Shown here: piece after piece, positions 7,915-16,889 of the stretch
Numbering within the stretch: position 1 is the stretch's first letter
How the letters are laid out: each line of letters begins with the position of its first letter
Made by a program: the position numbers and the translations under genes
NCBI GenBank assembly: GCA_016715985.1
Contig: JADJXD010000001.1
Coordinates: forward strand, 5,394,001 to 5,458,000
Length of the DNA: 64,000 nt
Source: Saprospiraceae bacterium
Lineage (GTDB): Bacteria; Bacteroidota; Bacteroidia; Chitinophagales; Saprospiraceae
Direction: 5' to 3'
Notes under the pieces: generated by a model
Seen by the model: only the letters and a program-made list of their open reading frames with translations
What the model was told of the DNA's origin: nothing
Databases searched by the model: none

Positions 7915-8490
7915 GTGAAAACATATATCAAATCCAAACTTAAAGAATCCATTTCTATAAAGGAGGAAATCCTGAATGATGAAAATGTCATTTCAGAAAT
8001 ATTGAATCAAACAAACATATTGGTTGAGACATTGAAATCAGGTAACCGTATATTTCTGTGTGGAAATGGAGGCAGTGCCGCAGATGCTCAGCACATAGCT
8101 GCTGAATTGTCAGGTAGGTTTTATAAAGACAGAAGAGCCTTGCCTGCGGAAGCCTTGCATGTAAACAGTTCATTTACTACGGCTATAGGTAACGATTACG
8201 GATTTGATCACATTTATGCCAGAGCACTGGAAGCCCAAGGCAGAAAGGGGGATGTATTGATTGCAATTTCTACCTCCGGCAACTCACAAAATGTAATAAA
8301 TGCAATTGAATTAGCTTTAAAATCTGAAATTCAGGTACTGGGATGGACTGGTAAATCAGGGGGAAAGATGAATGCTGTCTGCAAAAATATTCTGAAAATT
8401 CCTTCTGATGATACACCGCGAATTCAGGAATGTCATATATTCGTTGGACATTTAATGTGTGAGCAGATTGAGAATGTGCTTTTTGAATAA
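7915..8490 (+). CDS. gmhA: Sedoheptulose-7-phosphate isomerase (phosphoheptose isomerase)
   Basis: The protein has 191 residues. A SIS domain is evident: F-L-C-G-N-G-G-S-A-A-D-A-Q-H-I-A-A-E-L, then A-L-H-V-N-S-S and V-L-I-A-I-S-T-S-G-N-S-Q-N-V. The ending C-H-I-F-V-G-H-L-M-C-E is the GmhA C-terminal signature with the catalytic His region. It makes D-glycero-D-manno-heptose 7-phosphate, the first step to ADP-heptose for LPS core or glycoprotein glycans. The start is a GTG at 7915, and no in-frame ATG gives the full N-terminus. The gene for the next phosphatase follows after five bases. Confidence 0.93.
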   Translation: MKTYIKSKLKESISIKEEILNDENVISEILNQTNILVETLKSGNRIFLCGNGGSAADAQHIAAELSGRFYKDRRALPAEALHVNSSFTTAIGNDYGFDHIYARALEAQGRKGDVLIAISTSGNSQNVINAIELALKSEIQVLGWTGKSGGKMNAVCKNILKIPSDDTPRIQECHIFVGHLMCEQIENVLFE

Positions 8491-8495
8491 TTCAG

Positions 8496-9089
8496 ATGAT
8501 GAAAACCAAAATTGGCTATTCCAGACCTAATTTCAAACCCGGTGTTGATTGGACGCTATTTTTAGATAGGGATGGTGTGATTAATGAACGATTGCCAGGA
8601 GAATATGTCAGGAACTGGGAAGAATTTCGGTTTTTACCGGGTGTTTTGGATGCATTAGGAATACTTTCCAACATGTTTTACAGAATTTTTATAGTCACTA
8701 ATCAGGCCGGTATCGAAAAAGGAGTAATGTCGCACAATGACCTTCATCAGATACATAACAGTATGATGGAATACATTATATTTCATGGTGGCAGGGTAGA
8801 TGAAATCTATTATTGTCCCTTCAAAGGCGATCTGGAACCCTTATGTCGCAAGCCAAATCCGGGTATGGCTTTGGAAGCAAAAAAAGATTATCCGGATATT
8901 AAATTTCAAACGAGTGTCATGGTCGGCGACTCATCAAGCGATATTATTTTTGGCAATCGGCTGGGTATGAAAACTGTACTGGTCGGAAATAAATCTGATA
9001 ATAATTTTAATAATGTATTATCATTGCCGGATTCAAGAATGGATAGTCTTTATGATTTTGCCAGTTATTTTCAATTATTATATCAATAA
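8496..9089 (+). CDS. gmhB: HAD-IIIA heptose-bisphosphate phosphatase-like protein
   Basis: This 197-residue HAD phosphatase has motif I L-F-L-D-R-D-G-V-I-N (nucleophile Asp), I-V-T-N-Q-A-G-I as motif II, a Cys cluster around C-P-F-K and C-R-K-P-N-P-G-M as in the Zn loop of GmhB/HisB-N, and motif III M-V-G-D-S-S-S-D-I. With gmhA directly upstream it most likely removes the 1-phosphate of heptose 1,7-bisphosphate. No heptokinase/adenylyltransferase gene is in the window. Histidinol phosphatase is the alternative, but the context argues against it. Confidence 0.85.
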   Translation: MMKTKIGYSRPNFKPGVDWTLFLDRDGVINERLPGEYVRNWEEFRFLPGVLDALGILSNMFYRIFIVTNQAGIEKGVMSHNDLHQIHNSMMEYIIFHGGRVDEIYYCPFKGDLEPLCRKPNPGMALEAKKDYPDIKFQTSVMVGDSSSDIIFGNRLGMKTVLVGNKSDNNFNNVLSLPDSRMDSLYDFASYFQLLYQ

Positions 9090-9097
9090 ACAAGCTA

Positions 9098-9481
9098 ATG
9101 AAAACAAAACTTAGTTCAAGCGCTGTTTGGGAAGATATCATCGGATATTCAAGAGCAGTGAAAATCGGAAATGTTATTGAAATTGCAGGAACAGCTGCTG
9201 TTAAAAATGGTCAGGTTGTTTTTACGGGAGATCCTTACCATCAGACCGTTTATATTCTAAAGATCATAGAAAATGCCTTGAAACAACTAGACGCCAGTCT
9301 GGAGGATGTTGTGAGAACAAGAATCTATCTTCGTAATGTGGATGACTGGGAAGAAGTCGGTAAAGCCCATGGAGAATATTTTTCTAAAATTAAACCTGCA
9401 TCAACGATGATAGCTGTCTCAGCGTTGATTAATCCTGAAATGCTCGTTGAGATAGAAGCAACAGCCATAATTCCTTCCTGA
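9098..9481 (+). CDS. ridA: RidA-family deaminase
   Basis: A 127-residue YjgF/YER057c/UK114-type protein. It has the V-V-R-T-R-I-Y-L-R-N segment carrying the conserved Arg, the A-S-T-M-I-A-V-S-A-L-I-N-P run and a closing V-E-I-E-A-T-A-I-I. RidA hydrolyses reactive enamine/imine intermediates made by PLP enzymes, though divergent family members have other roles. It follows the gmhB-like gene by eight bases and precedes queE, so it is part of the same plus-strand run. Confidence 0.85.
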   Translation: MKTKLSSSAVWEDIIGYSRAVKIGNVIEIAGTAAVKNGQVVFTGDPYHQTVYILKIIENALKQLDASLEDVVRTRIYLRNVDDWEEVGKAHGEYFSKIKPASTMIAVSALINPEMLVEIEATAIIPS

Positions 9482-9511
9482 TTAAAGGTATTTGATTTGG
9501 TAAAAAATAAT

Positions 9512-10138
9512 ATGTACAAAATAAAAGAAATATATTACACCATCCAAGGTGAAGGTTTTCATACCGGGCGACCTGCAGTTTTTTGTCGTTTTTCAGGATG
9601 CAATCTCTGGACAGGGAGGGAAGAAGATCGGGACAAAGCTATTTGTAAATTTTGTGATACAGATTTTTGGGGTATGGATGGCAGATACGGTGGAAAATAT
9701 AATGCTGAATCCCTTGCAGAAATTATTTTATCCTTATGGCCAACTCCTGATTTGCCTTGTTTTGTCGTCTGCACCGGTGGTGAACCGGCGTTGCAAATGG
9801 ATGATGAACTCATAAAAGTTTTTCATTCCAGGAGGATTGAAGTTGCTATCGAGACTAATGGGACTTTGTCGCTTCCAAAAGGGATCGACTGGGTATGTGT
9901 AAGTCCTAAATCAAACACCGATATTTTGGTTACTACTGGTAACGAACTTAAATTGGTTTATCCGCAATCCGAAAACACCCCGGAACAATATTTACACCTT
10001 GATTTTGACCACTTTTATTTACAGCCACTTGATGATTTACATCAAACTGAAAACACAAAAAGTGCCATCCGTTTTTGCCTGGATCACCCACAATGGAAGT
10101 TAAGTGTTCAAACCCATAAATTTTTAGGTATTGACTGA
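9512..10138 (+). CDS. queE: 7-carboxy-7-deazaguanine synthase (radical SAM)
   Basis: The protein has 208 residues from the ATG at 9512. It shows Y-Y-T-I-Q-G-E-G-F-H-T-G-R-P-A-V-F at the start. The cluster-binding cysteines lie in F-S-G-C-N-L-W and C-K-F-C-D-T-D-F, with a long spacer between them as in the short-form QueE enzymes. V-V-C-T-G-G-E-P follows and binds SAM. The enzyme rearranges 6-carboxytetrahydropterin to CDG on the way to queuosine. No other queuosine gene is in the window. A TTG start 15 bases upstream adds only five residues and is less likely. Confidence 0.92.
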   Translation: MYKIKEIYYTIQGEGFHTGRPAVFCRFSGCNLWTGREEDRDKAICKFCDTDFWGMDGRYGGKYNAESLAEIILSLWPTPDLPCFVVCTGGEPALQMDDELIKVFHSRRIEVAIETNGTLSLPKGIDWVCVSPKSNTDILVTTGNELKLVYPQSENTPEQYLHLDFDHFYLQPLDDLHQTENTKSAIRFCLDHPQWKLSVQTHKFLGID

Positions 10139-10203
10139 TTTGGTTTCTTTTCAGATTTTTTCATGCATAAGAATTAACGCCAATCTTTCAAATTTTTAAT
10201 TTT

Positions 10204-10219
10204 TAGCACGGTTTTTGCT
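10204..10219 (+). promoter_or_regulatory. Sigma-54-like promoter upstream of the T9SS cargo gene
   Basis: TAGCACGGTTTTTGCT matches the -24/-12 consensus TGGCACGnnnnTTGCW at all fixed positions except one, with correct 10-bp spacing between the two core dinucleotides. The start site would fall near 10230, about 30 bases before the ATG at 10263. A close relative of this site is at 40809-40824. Confidence 0.5.
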
Positions 10220-10262
10220 ATACTTATATATTATAAAATAGTATAATATATAAACTTCTATT

Positions 10263-11843
10263 ATGAAAACACAATTTCACATTTTTATTTTGTTTTTTAC
10301 ATACATCGGTACTTCTTTTACGCAGGTATGCTTCGATCCAATAACCTTTACCTGGGAAGGATCGTTTTCGGGGAATCAGGCTGTTTGGAATATTGATGAT
10401 GTGTCAAATATCTATCCGGGACTAAAGGGTATTGACGTTCAGGTTAAGTTGATAGATCCTTTTTCGGTCAACACTTCCACATCCAATCCAAGCGATTATT
10501 CGGATTACACCAAAACCAATACCTTTTTTGGAAGAGGAAATCTTGCTTTTCAACTCACATCATCAGCTAAGAATCAGTCTGCTTGTCTGGAATTTTCATT
10601 TACTAAGCCGATTCTTCTATCCAAATTTGAAGTATTTGATATTGATTATATCGCATCTTCGCCTTTCCCTTTAAATACATATCGGGATAGTCTAAGCTTT
10701 TTTGCAGTGAATGATAGCGGCGCAGTCAATCTTCAGTTAGAACCCCTCAAAGCTAATCATCAGTTTGATATTTTCGGACAATCTGTCAGAGCATTTTATG
10801 AAGTTGGATTAAACGGTGATCTGACACACAGGGACAGCACCGGTGCAATTCGGATTTCTTCTCAACTCCCTGTCCAAAAATTTACTTTATGTTATGCTAA
10901 TGCGGATATTGATGGATTTAGTAACAGCCATGCTGTAAAACTTCAGGCTTTCAGCTTTTGTGAAGCTTTCGGGTCATTAGCCGGTACTGTTTTGGAGCAT
11001 GGAACGAATACACCTTTAGCCGGATCAGTCATCAGATTATATGATGAGTTCGGATTACCGGTGACGGATACGCATGGAAACCCACTGGAAATCATAACAG
11101 GAAATAATGGACAATACTTTTTTGATAAACTGCCGTTTGGAATTTATGAAGTTCGACAGACCGATCCGATTGGATATGAGAGTTATAATGACATTGATGG
11201 TGTAAATGATAATAAAATACGGGTTAATATTACCGTTAAAGAACCTTATCAAATCAATAAGGACTTTTATGAGCAGTTATTTGCACCGTTGCCGGTTCGC
11301 TTTGGCGATTTTAAAGTCTCAGCACAAGGAGAAGGCTTCGGATTAGCAGAATGGTTTACATTTTCAGAAACGAATAATGATTATTTTCAGGTTTGGATAT
11401 CTGACAATGGAATTTCTTATACTGAAATTGGGAAAGTTTACTCATCAGGTAATAGTAATTCCCCGCAATCATATCAACTTAAACTAACTGACCTTACAGC
11501 AGGATTGAAGTATATTCAATTGACACAAACTGATTTGGATGGCCGAACAACCGGATTGGGGATCAGAACATTAAATTCAGTTCAATCCACAAAATTTAAT
11601 TTTAAGATATCTCCTAATCCATCAGAAGATAATATATTTATTACAACAGATAATGTAATCACAACCTTGTCGGAATATCAAATTTTACATTCTAACGGTA
11701 ATATTATTCAAAATGGAAATTTAGATTTTTCAACGGGAAGTGAAGTACAATTGAATATCCGTGATCTGTTGCCGGGAACTTATATCATTCAAATAAGGAC
11801 AAATTCCGAAACTGTAGCAAAAAAATTCATTCGGATCAGGTAA
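10263..11843 (+). CDS. Secreted protein with SdrD B-like and T9SS sorting domains
   Basis: A 526-residue protein with a signal peptide of about 20 residues. Residues about 25-235 form a beta-rich region without a recognised family. Residues about 240-340 resemble a Cna/SdrD B-like repeat (S-L-A-G-T-V-L-E-H-G-T-N-T-P-L-A-G, then G-Q-Y-F-F-D-K-L-P-F-G-I-Y-E-V). The last 75 residues are a type A T9SS sorting domain with S-P-N-P-S-E-D at its start and G-T-Y-I-I-Q-I near its end. The product should cross the outer membrane through T9SS and remain on the surface. A sigma-54-like promoter lies upstream and a strong terminator downstream, so it is a single-gene unit. Confidence 0.8.
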   Translation: MKTQFHIFILFFTYIGTSFTQVCFDPITFTWEGSFSGNQAVWNIDDVSNIYPGLKGIDVQVKLIDPFSVNTSTSNPSDYSDYTKTNTFFGRGNLAFQLTSSAKNQSACLEFSFTKPILLSKFEVFDIDYIASSPFPLNTYRDSLSFFAVNDSGAVNLQLEPLKANHQFDIFGQSVRAFYEVGLNGDLTHRDSTGAIRISSQLPVQKFTLCYANADIDGFSNSHAVKLQAFSFCEAFGSLAGTVLEHGTNTPLAGSVIRLYDEFGLPVTDTHGNPLEIITGNNGQYFFDKLPFGIYEVRQTDPIGYESYNDIDGVNDNKIRVNITVKEPYQINKDFYEQLFAPLPVRFGDFKVSAQGEGFGLAEWFTFSETNNDYFQVWISDNGISYTEIGKVYSSGNSNSPQSYQLKLTDLTAGLKYIQLTQTDLDGRTTGLGIRTLNSVQSTKFNFKISPNPSEDNIFITTDNVITTLSEYQILHSNGNIIQNGNLDFSTGSEVQLNIRDLLPGTYIIQIRTNSETVAKKFIRIR

Positions 11844-11876
11844 AAAGGTCTGTTTCAAATCTAAAATCGACAATTG

Positions 11877-11920
11877 AACGGGAAATTATTCAGAGAGTAG
11901 TTTCCCGTTTTTCATTTTTT
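11877..11920 (+). terminator. Intrinsic terminator after the T9SS cargo gene
   Basis: AACGGGAAA (11877-11885) and TTTCCCGTT (11901-11909) form a perfect 9-bp stem, followed by a T-rich tail to about 11920. It lies 34 bases after the stop at 11843. Confidence 0.75.
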
Positions 11921-11941
11921 AGAAATTTTAAATGTTTTAAA

Positions 11942-12150
11942 TTAACGTGAGTTCGATAAATAATACATTTATTTACAATATATTATCTAGAGGAACGACA
12001 GGAGTCCCACATGAAATACCCCAGAGGGGTATAATATTTGTAGCCCTGGGTTTGAACCCGGGGTCAAAAATGGAAAAAGCGCCTAATTTTGGCGTGATTT
12101 TTGCCAAAAATTGCAAAAATCATGACAAAATTGTCTCGAATTCACGTTAA
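11942..12150. repeat. MITE-like intergenic element with terminal inverted repeats (repeat B, copy 1)
   Basis: The ends TTAACGTGAGTTCGA (11942-11956) and TCGAATTCACGTTAA (12136-12150) are inverted repeats with one mismatch, bounding 209 bp. Inside are two short GC-rich inverted repeats (ACCCCAGAGGGGT, then CCCTGGGTTTGAACCCGGGG) and an A/T-rich tail with TTTTGGCG and TTTTTGCC. The interior is related over about 110 bp to 45097-45210. A 67-codon frame across it is not a credible gene. The rest of the 11844-12290 gap holds the terminator and the yebC promoter. Confidence 0.6.
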
Positions 12151-12207
12151 ATTACAAAAAACAGGACCGTTGTATCAATCATATCTGATACCATGAGTAA
12201 TATTTTT

Positions 12208-12256
12208 AAAGTTGAATTTGCTTTGGCAACTTTAATACAGATTTTTTATACTTTTG
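12208..12256 (+). promoter_or_regulatory. yebC promoter with an inverted repeat
   Basis: TACTTTTG at 12249-12256 fits the -7 consensus, and a TTTG at 12222-12225 may be the -33 element (23-base spacer). AAAGTTG (12208-12214) and CAACTTT (12227-12233) form an inverted repeat around the -33 site, a possible operator. The ATG is 34 bases downstream of the -7 element. Confidence 0.45.
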
Positions 12257-12290
12257 CATTTTTTTACAAACTTATACAAGATCAATAAAA

Positions 12291-13001
12291 ATGGGACGAG
12301 CATTTGAGTACCGACGTGCCGCAAAAGAAAAGAGGTGGGCTACTATGTCACGCATTTTTCCAAAAGTTTCCAGAATGATAACAATTGCAGTGAAGGAAGC
12401 AGGTTCTGACCCGGACATGAATTCAAAACTTCGTATGGCATTACAAATGGCTAAAGCAGCCAATATGCCTAAAGATAATATTGATAATGCTATCAAAAGG
12501 GCAGCCGGAAAAGATGCGGAAGATTATTCTGAAGTAAATTATGAAGGAAAAGGTCCGCATGGAGTCCTTGTTTTTGTGGAATGCGCCACCGATAACACTA
12601 CACGTACGGTTGCAAATGTAAAATCCTATTTCAATAAAGCAGGAGGGTCTTTAGTTCCTACAGGTTCATTGGAATTTATGTTTGACAGAAAAACAGTCGT
12701 TGAATTTGAAAAGCCCGCAGAATTGGATTTGGAAGAGTTTGAACTCGAAATGATTGACCATGGTTTAGAAAGTTATGAAGCAGATGCAAATACAGTCTAT
12801 GCATACGGAGATTATACGGACTTTGGTACCTTGACTAAAGCAATCGAAGAAAAAGGAATAGCTCTCTCGAAAGCTAACCTGCAAAGAATTCCAACATCAC
12901 CGGTAGAATTTACAGATGAACAAATGGCTGACATTGAAAAAATGTTGGACAAGCTGGAAGATGATGATGATGTACAGGCTGTCTATACAAATATCGCTTA
13001 A
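12291..13001 (+). CDS. yebC: YebC/TACO1-family protein
   Basis: This 236-residue protein has the family signature near its start (M-G-R-A-F-E-Y-R-R-A-A-K-E-K-R), then K-A-A-N-M-P-K-D-N-I-D-N-A-I-K-R-A and Y-E-G-K-G-P-H-G-V. The C-terminal half has the usual D-E-Q-M-A-D-I-E-K-M-L-D-K-L-E-D-D-D-D-V segment. Members have been described as transcriptional regulators (PmpR) and more recently as ribosome-associated factors that relieve stalling, so YebC is cytoplasmic and nucleic-acid binding. The N-terminus lacks the usual AGHSKW form but is otherwise complete. It has its own promoter and converges with tnaA. Confidence 0.92.
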   Translation: MGRAFEYRRAAKEKRWATMSRIFPKVSRMITIAVKEAGSDPDMNSKLRMALQMAKAANMPKDNIDNAIKRAAGKDAEDYSEVNYEGKGPHGVLVFVECATDNTTRTVANVKSYFNKAGGSLVPTGSLEFMFDRKTVVEFEKPAELDLEEFELEMIDHGLESYEADANTVYAYGDYTDFGTLTKAIEEKGIALSKANLQRIPTSPVEFTDEQMADIEKMLDKLEDDDDVQAVYTNIA

Positions 13002-13068
13002 AGTAAAGATTTCAATTAAATATTATTTTTAACTGATTATACAATACTTAGGTAATGTTAATTAATAA

Positions 13069-14439
13069 TTAAACATAAGTCAATTTCGCTGTAAAATGTC
13101 TGAGGACAGGTGCTTCTTCCGTAATTTTCATTCCTTTGATCAGATTGCGTTCCTGAAATACTTCAATTATTACTTCCGCTACATAATCTATATGGCTTTG
13201 CGTATATACCCGCCGTGGTATTGCAAGTCTTACCAATTCCAATTTTGATGGAATTAATTCGCCTGTTTCACTATATTTTCCAAACATCAGTGAACCAATT
13301 TCAACACAACGGATACCTCCTTTTATATATAATGCACACACCAGGGATTGCCCGGGATATTCATTAGCAGGAATATGAGGTAAGAATTGTTTTGCATCCA
13401 GATATACAGCATGACCCCCTGCCGGCATCATCACAGGAACACCTGCATCGTACAATTTATTTGTCAGGTATTCAATACTCCTGATTCTATAGTGCAGGTA
13501 TTGTTCTTCCATTACTTCTCCAAGTCCAATGGCAATTGCTTCAAGATCTCTTCCTGCCAGCCCACCGTAAGTGGGAAATCCTTCAGTAATAACCAATAAA
13601 TTTCTACAGAGCGTGGCAGTGTTTATATCCCGCATTGCAAGAAATCCGCCAATATTTGCAAAAGCATCCTTTTTAGCACTCATTGTACAACCATCGGCAT
13701 ACAAAAAAAGCTCTCCGGCAATTTCACTGACTGATTTGTTCAGATATCCATCTTCTCTAATTTTAATGAAATAACAATTTTCTGCAAAACGACATGCATC
13801 GATGTAAAAGAGAATCTTATGCTTCCTGCAAATTTCTGCCGTAACTCTGATATTTTCCATGCTGACAGGCTGTCCACCGCCTGAATTATTGGTAATAGTC
13901 ATAATAACCATTGCAATAGCACTACTTCCGTGTTCTGAAATGTAAGCCTTTAAAGCTTCAATATCAATATTTCCTTTGAAGGGACTGGAAACTGTGGGTA
14001 ACTTACCCTCCTCGCAAATCAGATCTATCCCATTCGCACCTGTAAATTCAATATTTGCTCTGGTCGTATCAAATAATGTATTGGAAATAAACGTTTTTCC
14101 TTTTCCTCCCAATATACTGAAAAGTATTTTCTCTGCTGCTCTTCCCTGATGAGTAGGGATTACAATGTCCATGCCTGTAATATCTTTGACTGCCTTTTCG
14201 AATCTGTAAAAACTTGGGCTTCCGGCATATGATTCATCTCCAATCATGATTCCTGCCCATTGTGCACTGCTCATTGCACTGGTTCCGCTATCTGTCAACA
14301 AATCAATAATAACATCATCGGAATGCAATAAAAATGTATTAAAATATGCATTTTTAAGAGCTTCACTTCTTTCAGTTTCTGAATTAAATCTGATTGGCTC
14401 TACTGATTTGATCTTAAATGGCTCTATGATTGTTTTCAT
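13069..14439 (-). CDS. tnaA: Tryptophanase (beta-eliminating lyase)
   Basis: A 456-residue PLP enzyme from the ATG at 14439. A-D-G-C-T-M-S-A-K-K-D-A carries the Schiff-base lysine; P-T-H-Q-G-R-A-A-E and R-V-T-A-E-I-C-R-K-H-K-I-L-F-Y-I-D-A-C-R-F are further conserved blocks. The C-terminus contains L-R-H-F-T-A-K-L. The His there corresponds to the one that distinguishes tryptophanase from tyrosine phenol-lyase, which has Phe, so tryptophanase is preferred. It would split tryptophan into indole, pyruvate and ammonia. An ATG at 14469 adds ten residues and is less likely. No tnaC-like leader was found. Confidence 0.88.
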   Translation of the reverse strand: MKTIIEPFKIKSVEPIRFNSETERSEALKNAYFNTFLLHSDDVIIDLLTDSGTSAMSSAQWAGIMIGDESYAGSPSFYRFEKAVKDITGMDIVIPTHQGRAAEKILFSILGGKGKTFISNTLFDTTRANIEFTGANGIDLICEEGKLPTVSSPFKGNIDIEALKAYISEHGSSAIAMVIMTITNNSGGGQPVSMENIRVTAEICRKHKILFYIDACRFAENCYFIKIREDGYLNKSVSEIAGELFLYADGCTMSAKKDAFANIGGFLAMRDINTATLCRNLLVITEGFPTYGGLAGRDLEAIAIGLGEVMEEQYLHYRIRSIEYLTNKLYDAGVPVMMPAGGHAVYLDAKQFLPHIPANEYPGQSLVCALYIKGGIRCVEIGSLMFGKYSETGELIPSKLELVRLAIPRRVYTQSHIDYVAEVIIEVFQERNLIKGMKITEEAPVLRHFTAKLTYV

Positions 14440-14610
14440 AACTTCTGTTTGTGAAAAGTTGGAAGTCAACTTTTTTGAACCACAAATTTAGATTCTTAGG
14501 ATTTACTAAAATATGATTAAGATCATGGCCTTTTATAAATCCCATATCTATTTAAAAGAGCATATTTTGACAATTTTTGAAATAATTCACCTGAATATCG
14601 CTCAATTATG

Positions 14611-15522
14611 TTAAGAAACTCTGAAAATCGATACATCACTTTTCCAATATAATGCCACAATTATAGCCGAAATCAGATGCCAAACGCTCCACCATGCTGC
14701 TATAAGTGCCATTCCTCCCAAACCATCAAAGAAATTAAAAATCAGAACCAAAGCTAATCCTGAATTCTGAATGCCGGTTTCAATAGATATCGCCCTGCTA
14801 TCTTTTTCATCCAACTTATTGATTTTAGCAAAACTATATCCGGCAAAAAGAGCAAGTCCATTGTGCAACATGACAATCCAGAATACCAAATGGAGGTATT
14901 CCCCAATGTTATCCAGATTGCTGTAGATTCCTCCAAATACAAAAGCTGTAAAAATGAAAAGACTGACTTTTTTTACCGTTCCCTTTATTGCCAAAACAAA
15001 GTTATTGGCATAATGTACCAGGATCATACCTGCCAACATTGGTAAAATGATCAGTTGAAGTATTGTACCACACATTTGTAATATACTTATTTCAAAAGTA
15101 TTCTCTGTCATTTGATTATCAGGAATTAAATAGCTTAAGCCACCAAATAGTAAGGGAGTGGTAAATACACACAATAATGTTGAAATGGTTGTAAGAATTA
15201 AAGAAAGATATGTATTTGATCCGGATAAATGTACCGCATAATTAGAAACATTACCCCCGGGGCAACATGCAACCAAGAGCATACCGAGAGCAATACTGTA
15301 ATAAGGCTGAATGATAAAAATAAGTACCAAAGTAAGGGCAGGTAAAATAATCCATTGAGAAATCAATCCGGTCACAATAGACCTTATTTCAAATCCCGAT
15401 TTCCGAAAATGACTCAATTTCAGATCCAATGCTACCCCAAACATTAAAAATCCCAGACAGATATTCAAAAATGTTATCTGATTGGAGTTAAAATGTACAG
15501 AAACCTGATCAGCGATGTGCAT
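14611..15522 (-). CDS. Bile acid:sodium symporter (BASS) family transporter
   Basis: This 303-residue membrane protein has about nine hydrophobic segments. L-M-F-G-V-A-L-D-L lies near the N-terminus, C-C-P-G-G-N-V-S-N-Y at about residue 85-95 is the crossover motif of the BASS fold, and S-I-E-T-G-I-Q-N-S-G-L-A-L at about 250 is the second one. These bind sodium and substrate in the family. Substrates in bacteria include organic anions such as pantoate and pyruvate as well as bile acids, so no single one can be named. It follows tnaA on the same strand after a 171-base gap. Confidence 0.88.
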   Translation of the reverse strand: MHIADQVSVHFNSNQITFLNICLGFLMFGVALDLKLSHFRKSGFEIRSIVTGLISQWIILPALTLVLIFIIQPYYSIALGMLLVACCPGGNVSNYAVHLSGSNTYLSLILTTISTLLCVFTTPLLFGGLSYLIPDNQMTENTFEISILQMCGTILQLIILPMLAGMILVHYANNFVLAIKGTVKKVSLFIFTAFVFGGIYSNLDNIGEYLHLVFWIVMLHNGLALFAGYSFAKINKLDEKDSRAISIETGIQNSGLALVLIFNFFDGLGGMALIAAWWSVWHLISAIIVALYWKSDVSIFRVS

Positions 15523-15755
15523 AATTAAAACCTAACTTTTATTAAAATGTGACTTTTTATTAATATACATATTTTTAAGTTGAATTGCTATTATAAAGTT
15601 TTTGGATAATATCAATATAAACTTATAATTTTGAAAGTAAAACTAAACAAATGCTTTATAATTTCTCCAATTCTGTAAAAATATGATATAAATTTCAGAA
15701 TCAAACCATAATTTTGACTCAATGATTTAACTTTACAGGATATATCATAAAGCTC

Positions 15756-16880
15756 ATGAAAAATTTCATTGTTTTAATTTTTACCCTAATAATGACCACG
15801 CATCCGGGGGAAAACCTGGCTCAACAAACAATCACAGGGAGTTTTGTATTTAAGAATATAAACCGGACCTATCGTTTGAGGATACCTCAAAATATCCAAA
15901 CCGGAAATCCTGCACCTTTGGTTTTTAATATGCATGGTTTTGGTTCCAATGCTACACAACAGGAATTATATTCCGGGATGAATGCCGTTGCCGATACTGC
16001 GGGCTTTTACGTTTGCTATCCGAATGGTGTCCTGGCCGGGTGGAATGTAGGATGGGCTTTTGGCAGTCAGGCAGATGATGTAGGGTTTATCTCGGCGCTC
16101 ACTGATACGTTGATTGCCAATCATAACATCGATGCTTCTGCTGTATATGCTTGTGGTATGTCTAATGGTGGTTTTATGTCTTTCAGACTTGCTTGTGAAT
16201 TAAATAATAAAATTGCTGCAATTGGATCAGTTACAGGGAGTATTGTGCCGGGCAGATTGGGCGTTTGTCAACCGGGAAGACCTGTACCAGTTATGATTAT
16301 TCACGGCACCGATGACAATACCGTACCTTATAATGGGTCAGGGATAAGTCTGCCGATAGAACAGTTTATCTCATTCTGGTTAGAAAATAACGAATGCTCC
16401 ACTATTCCTGTTTTTGCACAAATGCAGGATATAAATACAACCGACAATAGTACAGCTGAAAAATATACTTACAACGATTGTCAACCAAACGGTGATCTGG
16501 AATTTATAAAAGTTATTGGAGGTGCACATACCTGGCCCGGCTCAATCATTGCCAATGGTGTAACCAACCAGGATTTTAAAGCTAGCATTGAATTATGGAA
16601 TTTCTTTAAGAAATATAAATTACCAGAGACTTCTTCTTCTAAAGAAAGTGAAACTTTCAACATTCTACTTTCTCCCAATCCGGTATCTGATGTATTTCGC
16701 ATATCGGGTCTGTCCGGTCCATGGTCGGGTGCAATCCTTAATCTTTCCGGCCAGAATCTAGTAAATTTTGAACATTGGGGAGAACAAACACTGTCAATTT
16801 CCAATTTATCAGATGGTATCTATTTATTAATGGTCAGACAAGGCTCTTTAACCCAATATTTTAAAATCATCAAAATTTGA
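15756..16880 (+). CDS. Secreted PHB depolymerase/feruloyl esterase-like hydrolase with T9SS sorting domain
   Basis: The protein has 374 residues, with a signal peptide of about 20 residues ending near the A-Q-Q site. An alpha/beta-hydrolase of the LpqC/esterase-PHB group spans about 30-285, with N-M-H-G-F-G-S-N for the oxyanion region, the nucleophile elbow C-G-M-S-N-G-G, the Asp in I-H-G-T-D-D-N-T-V-P and the His in G-G-A-H-T-W-P-G. The last 75 residues (S-P-N-P-V-S-D to the end) are a type A T9SS sorting domain. It is probably a surface esterase for polyesters or plant wall esters. The next gene begins ten bases on. Confidence 0.88.
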   Translation: MKNFIVLIFTLIMTTHPGENLAQQTITGSFVFKNINRTYRLRIPQNIQTGNPAPLVFNMHGFGSNATQQELYSGMNAVADTAGFYVCYPNGVLAGWNVGWAFGSQADDVGFISALTDTLIANHNIDASAVYACGMSNGGFMSFRLACELNNKIAAIGSVTGSIVPGRLGVCQPGRPVPVMIIHGTDDNTVPYNGSGISLPIEQFISFWLENNECSTIPVFAQMQDINTTDNSTAEKYTYNDCQPNGDLEFIKVIGGAHTWPGSIIANGVTNQDFKASIELWNFFKKYKLPETSSSKESETFNILLSPNPVSDVFRISGLSGPWSGAILNLSGQNLVNFEHWGEQTLSISNLSDGIYLLMVRQGSLTQYFKIIKI

Positions 16881-16889
16881 TTTCAATTT

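Noticed and set aside
11947..12150. 67-codon open frame inside repeat B
   Set aside because: It lies wholly within a repeated element with terminal inverted repeats and has no recognisable domain.
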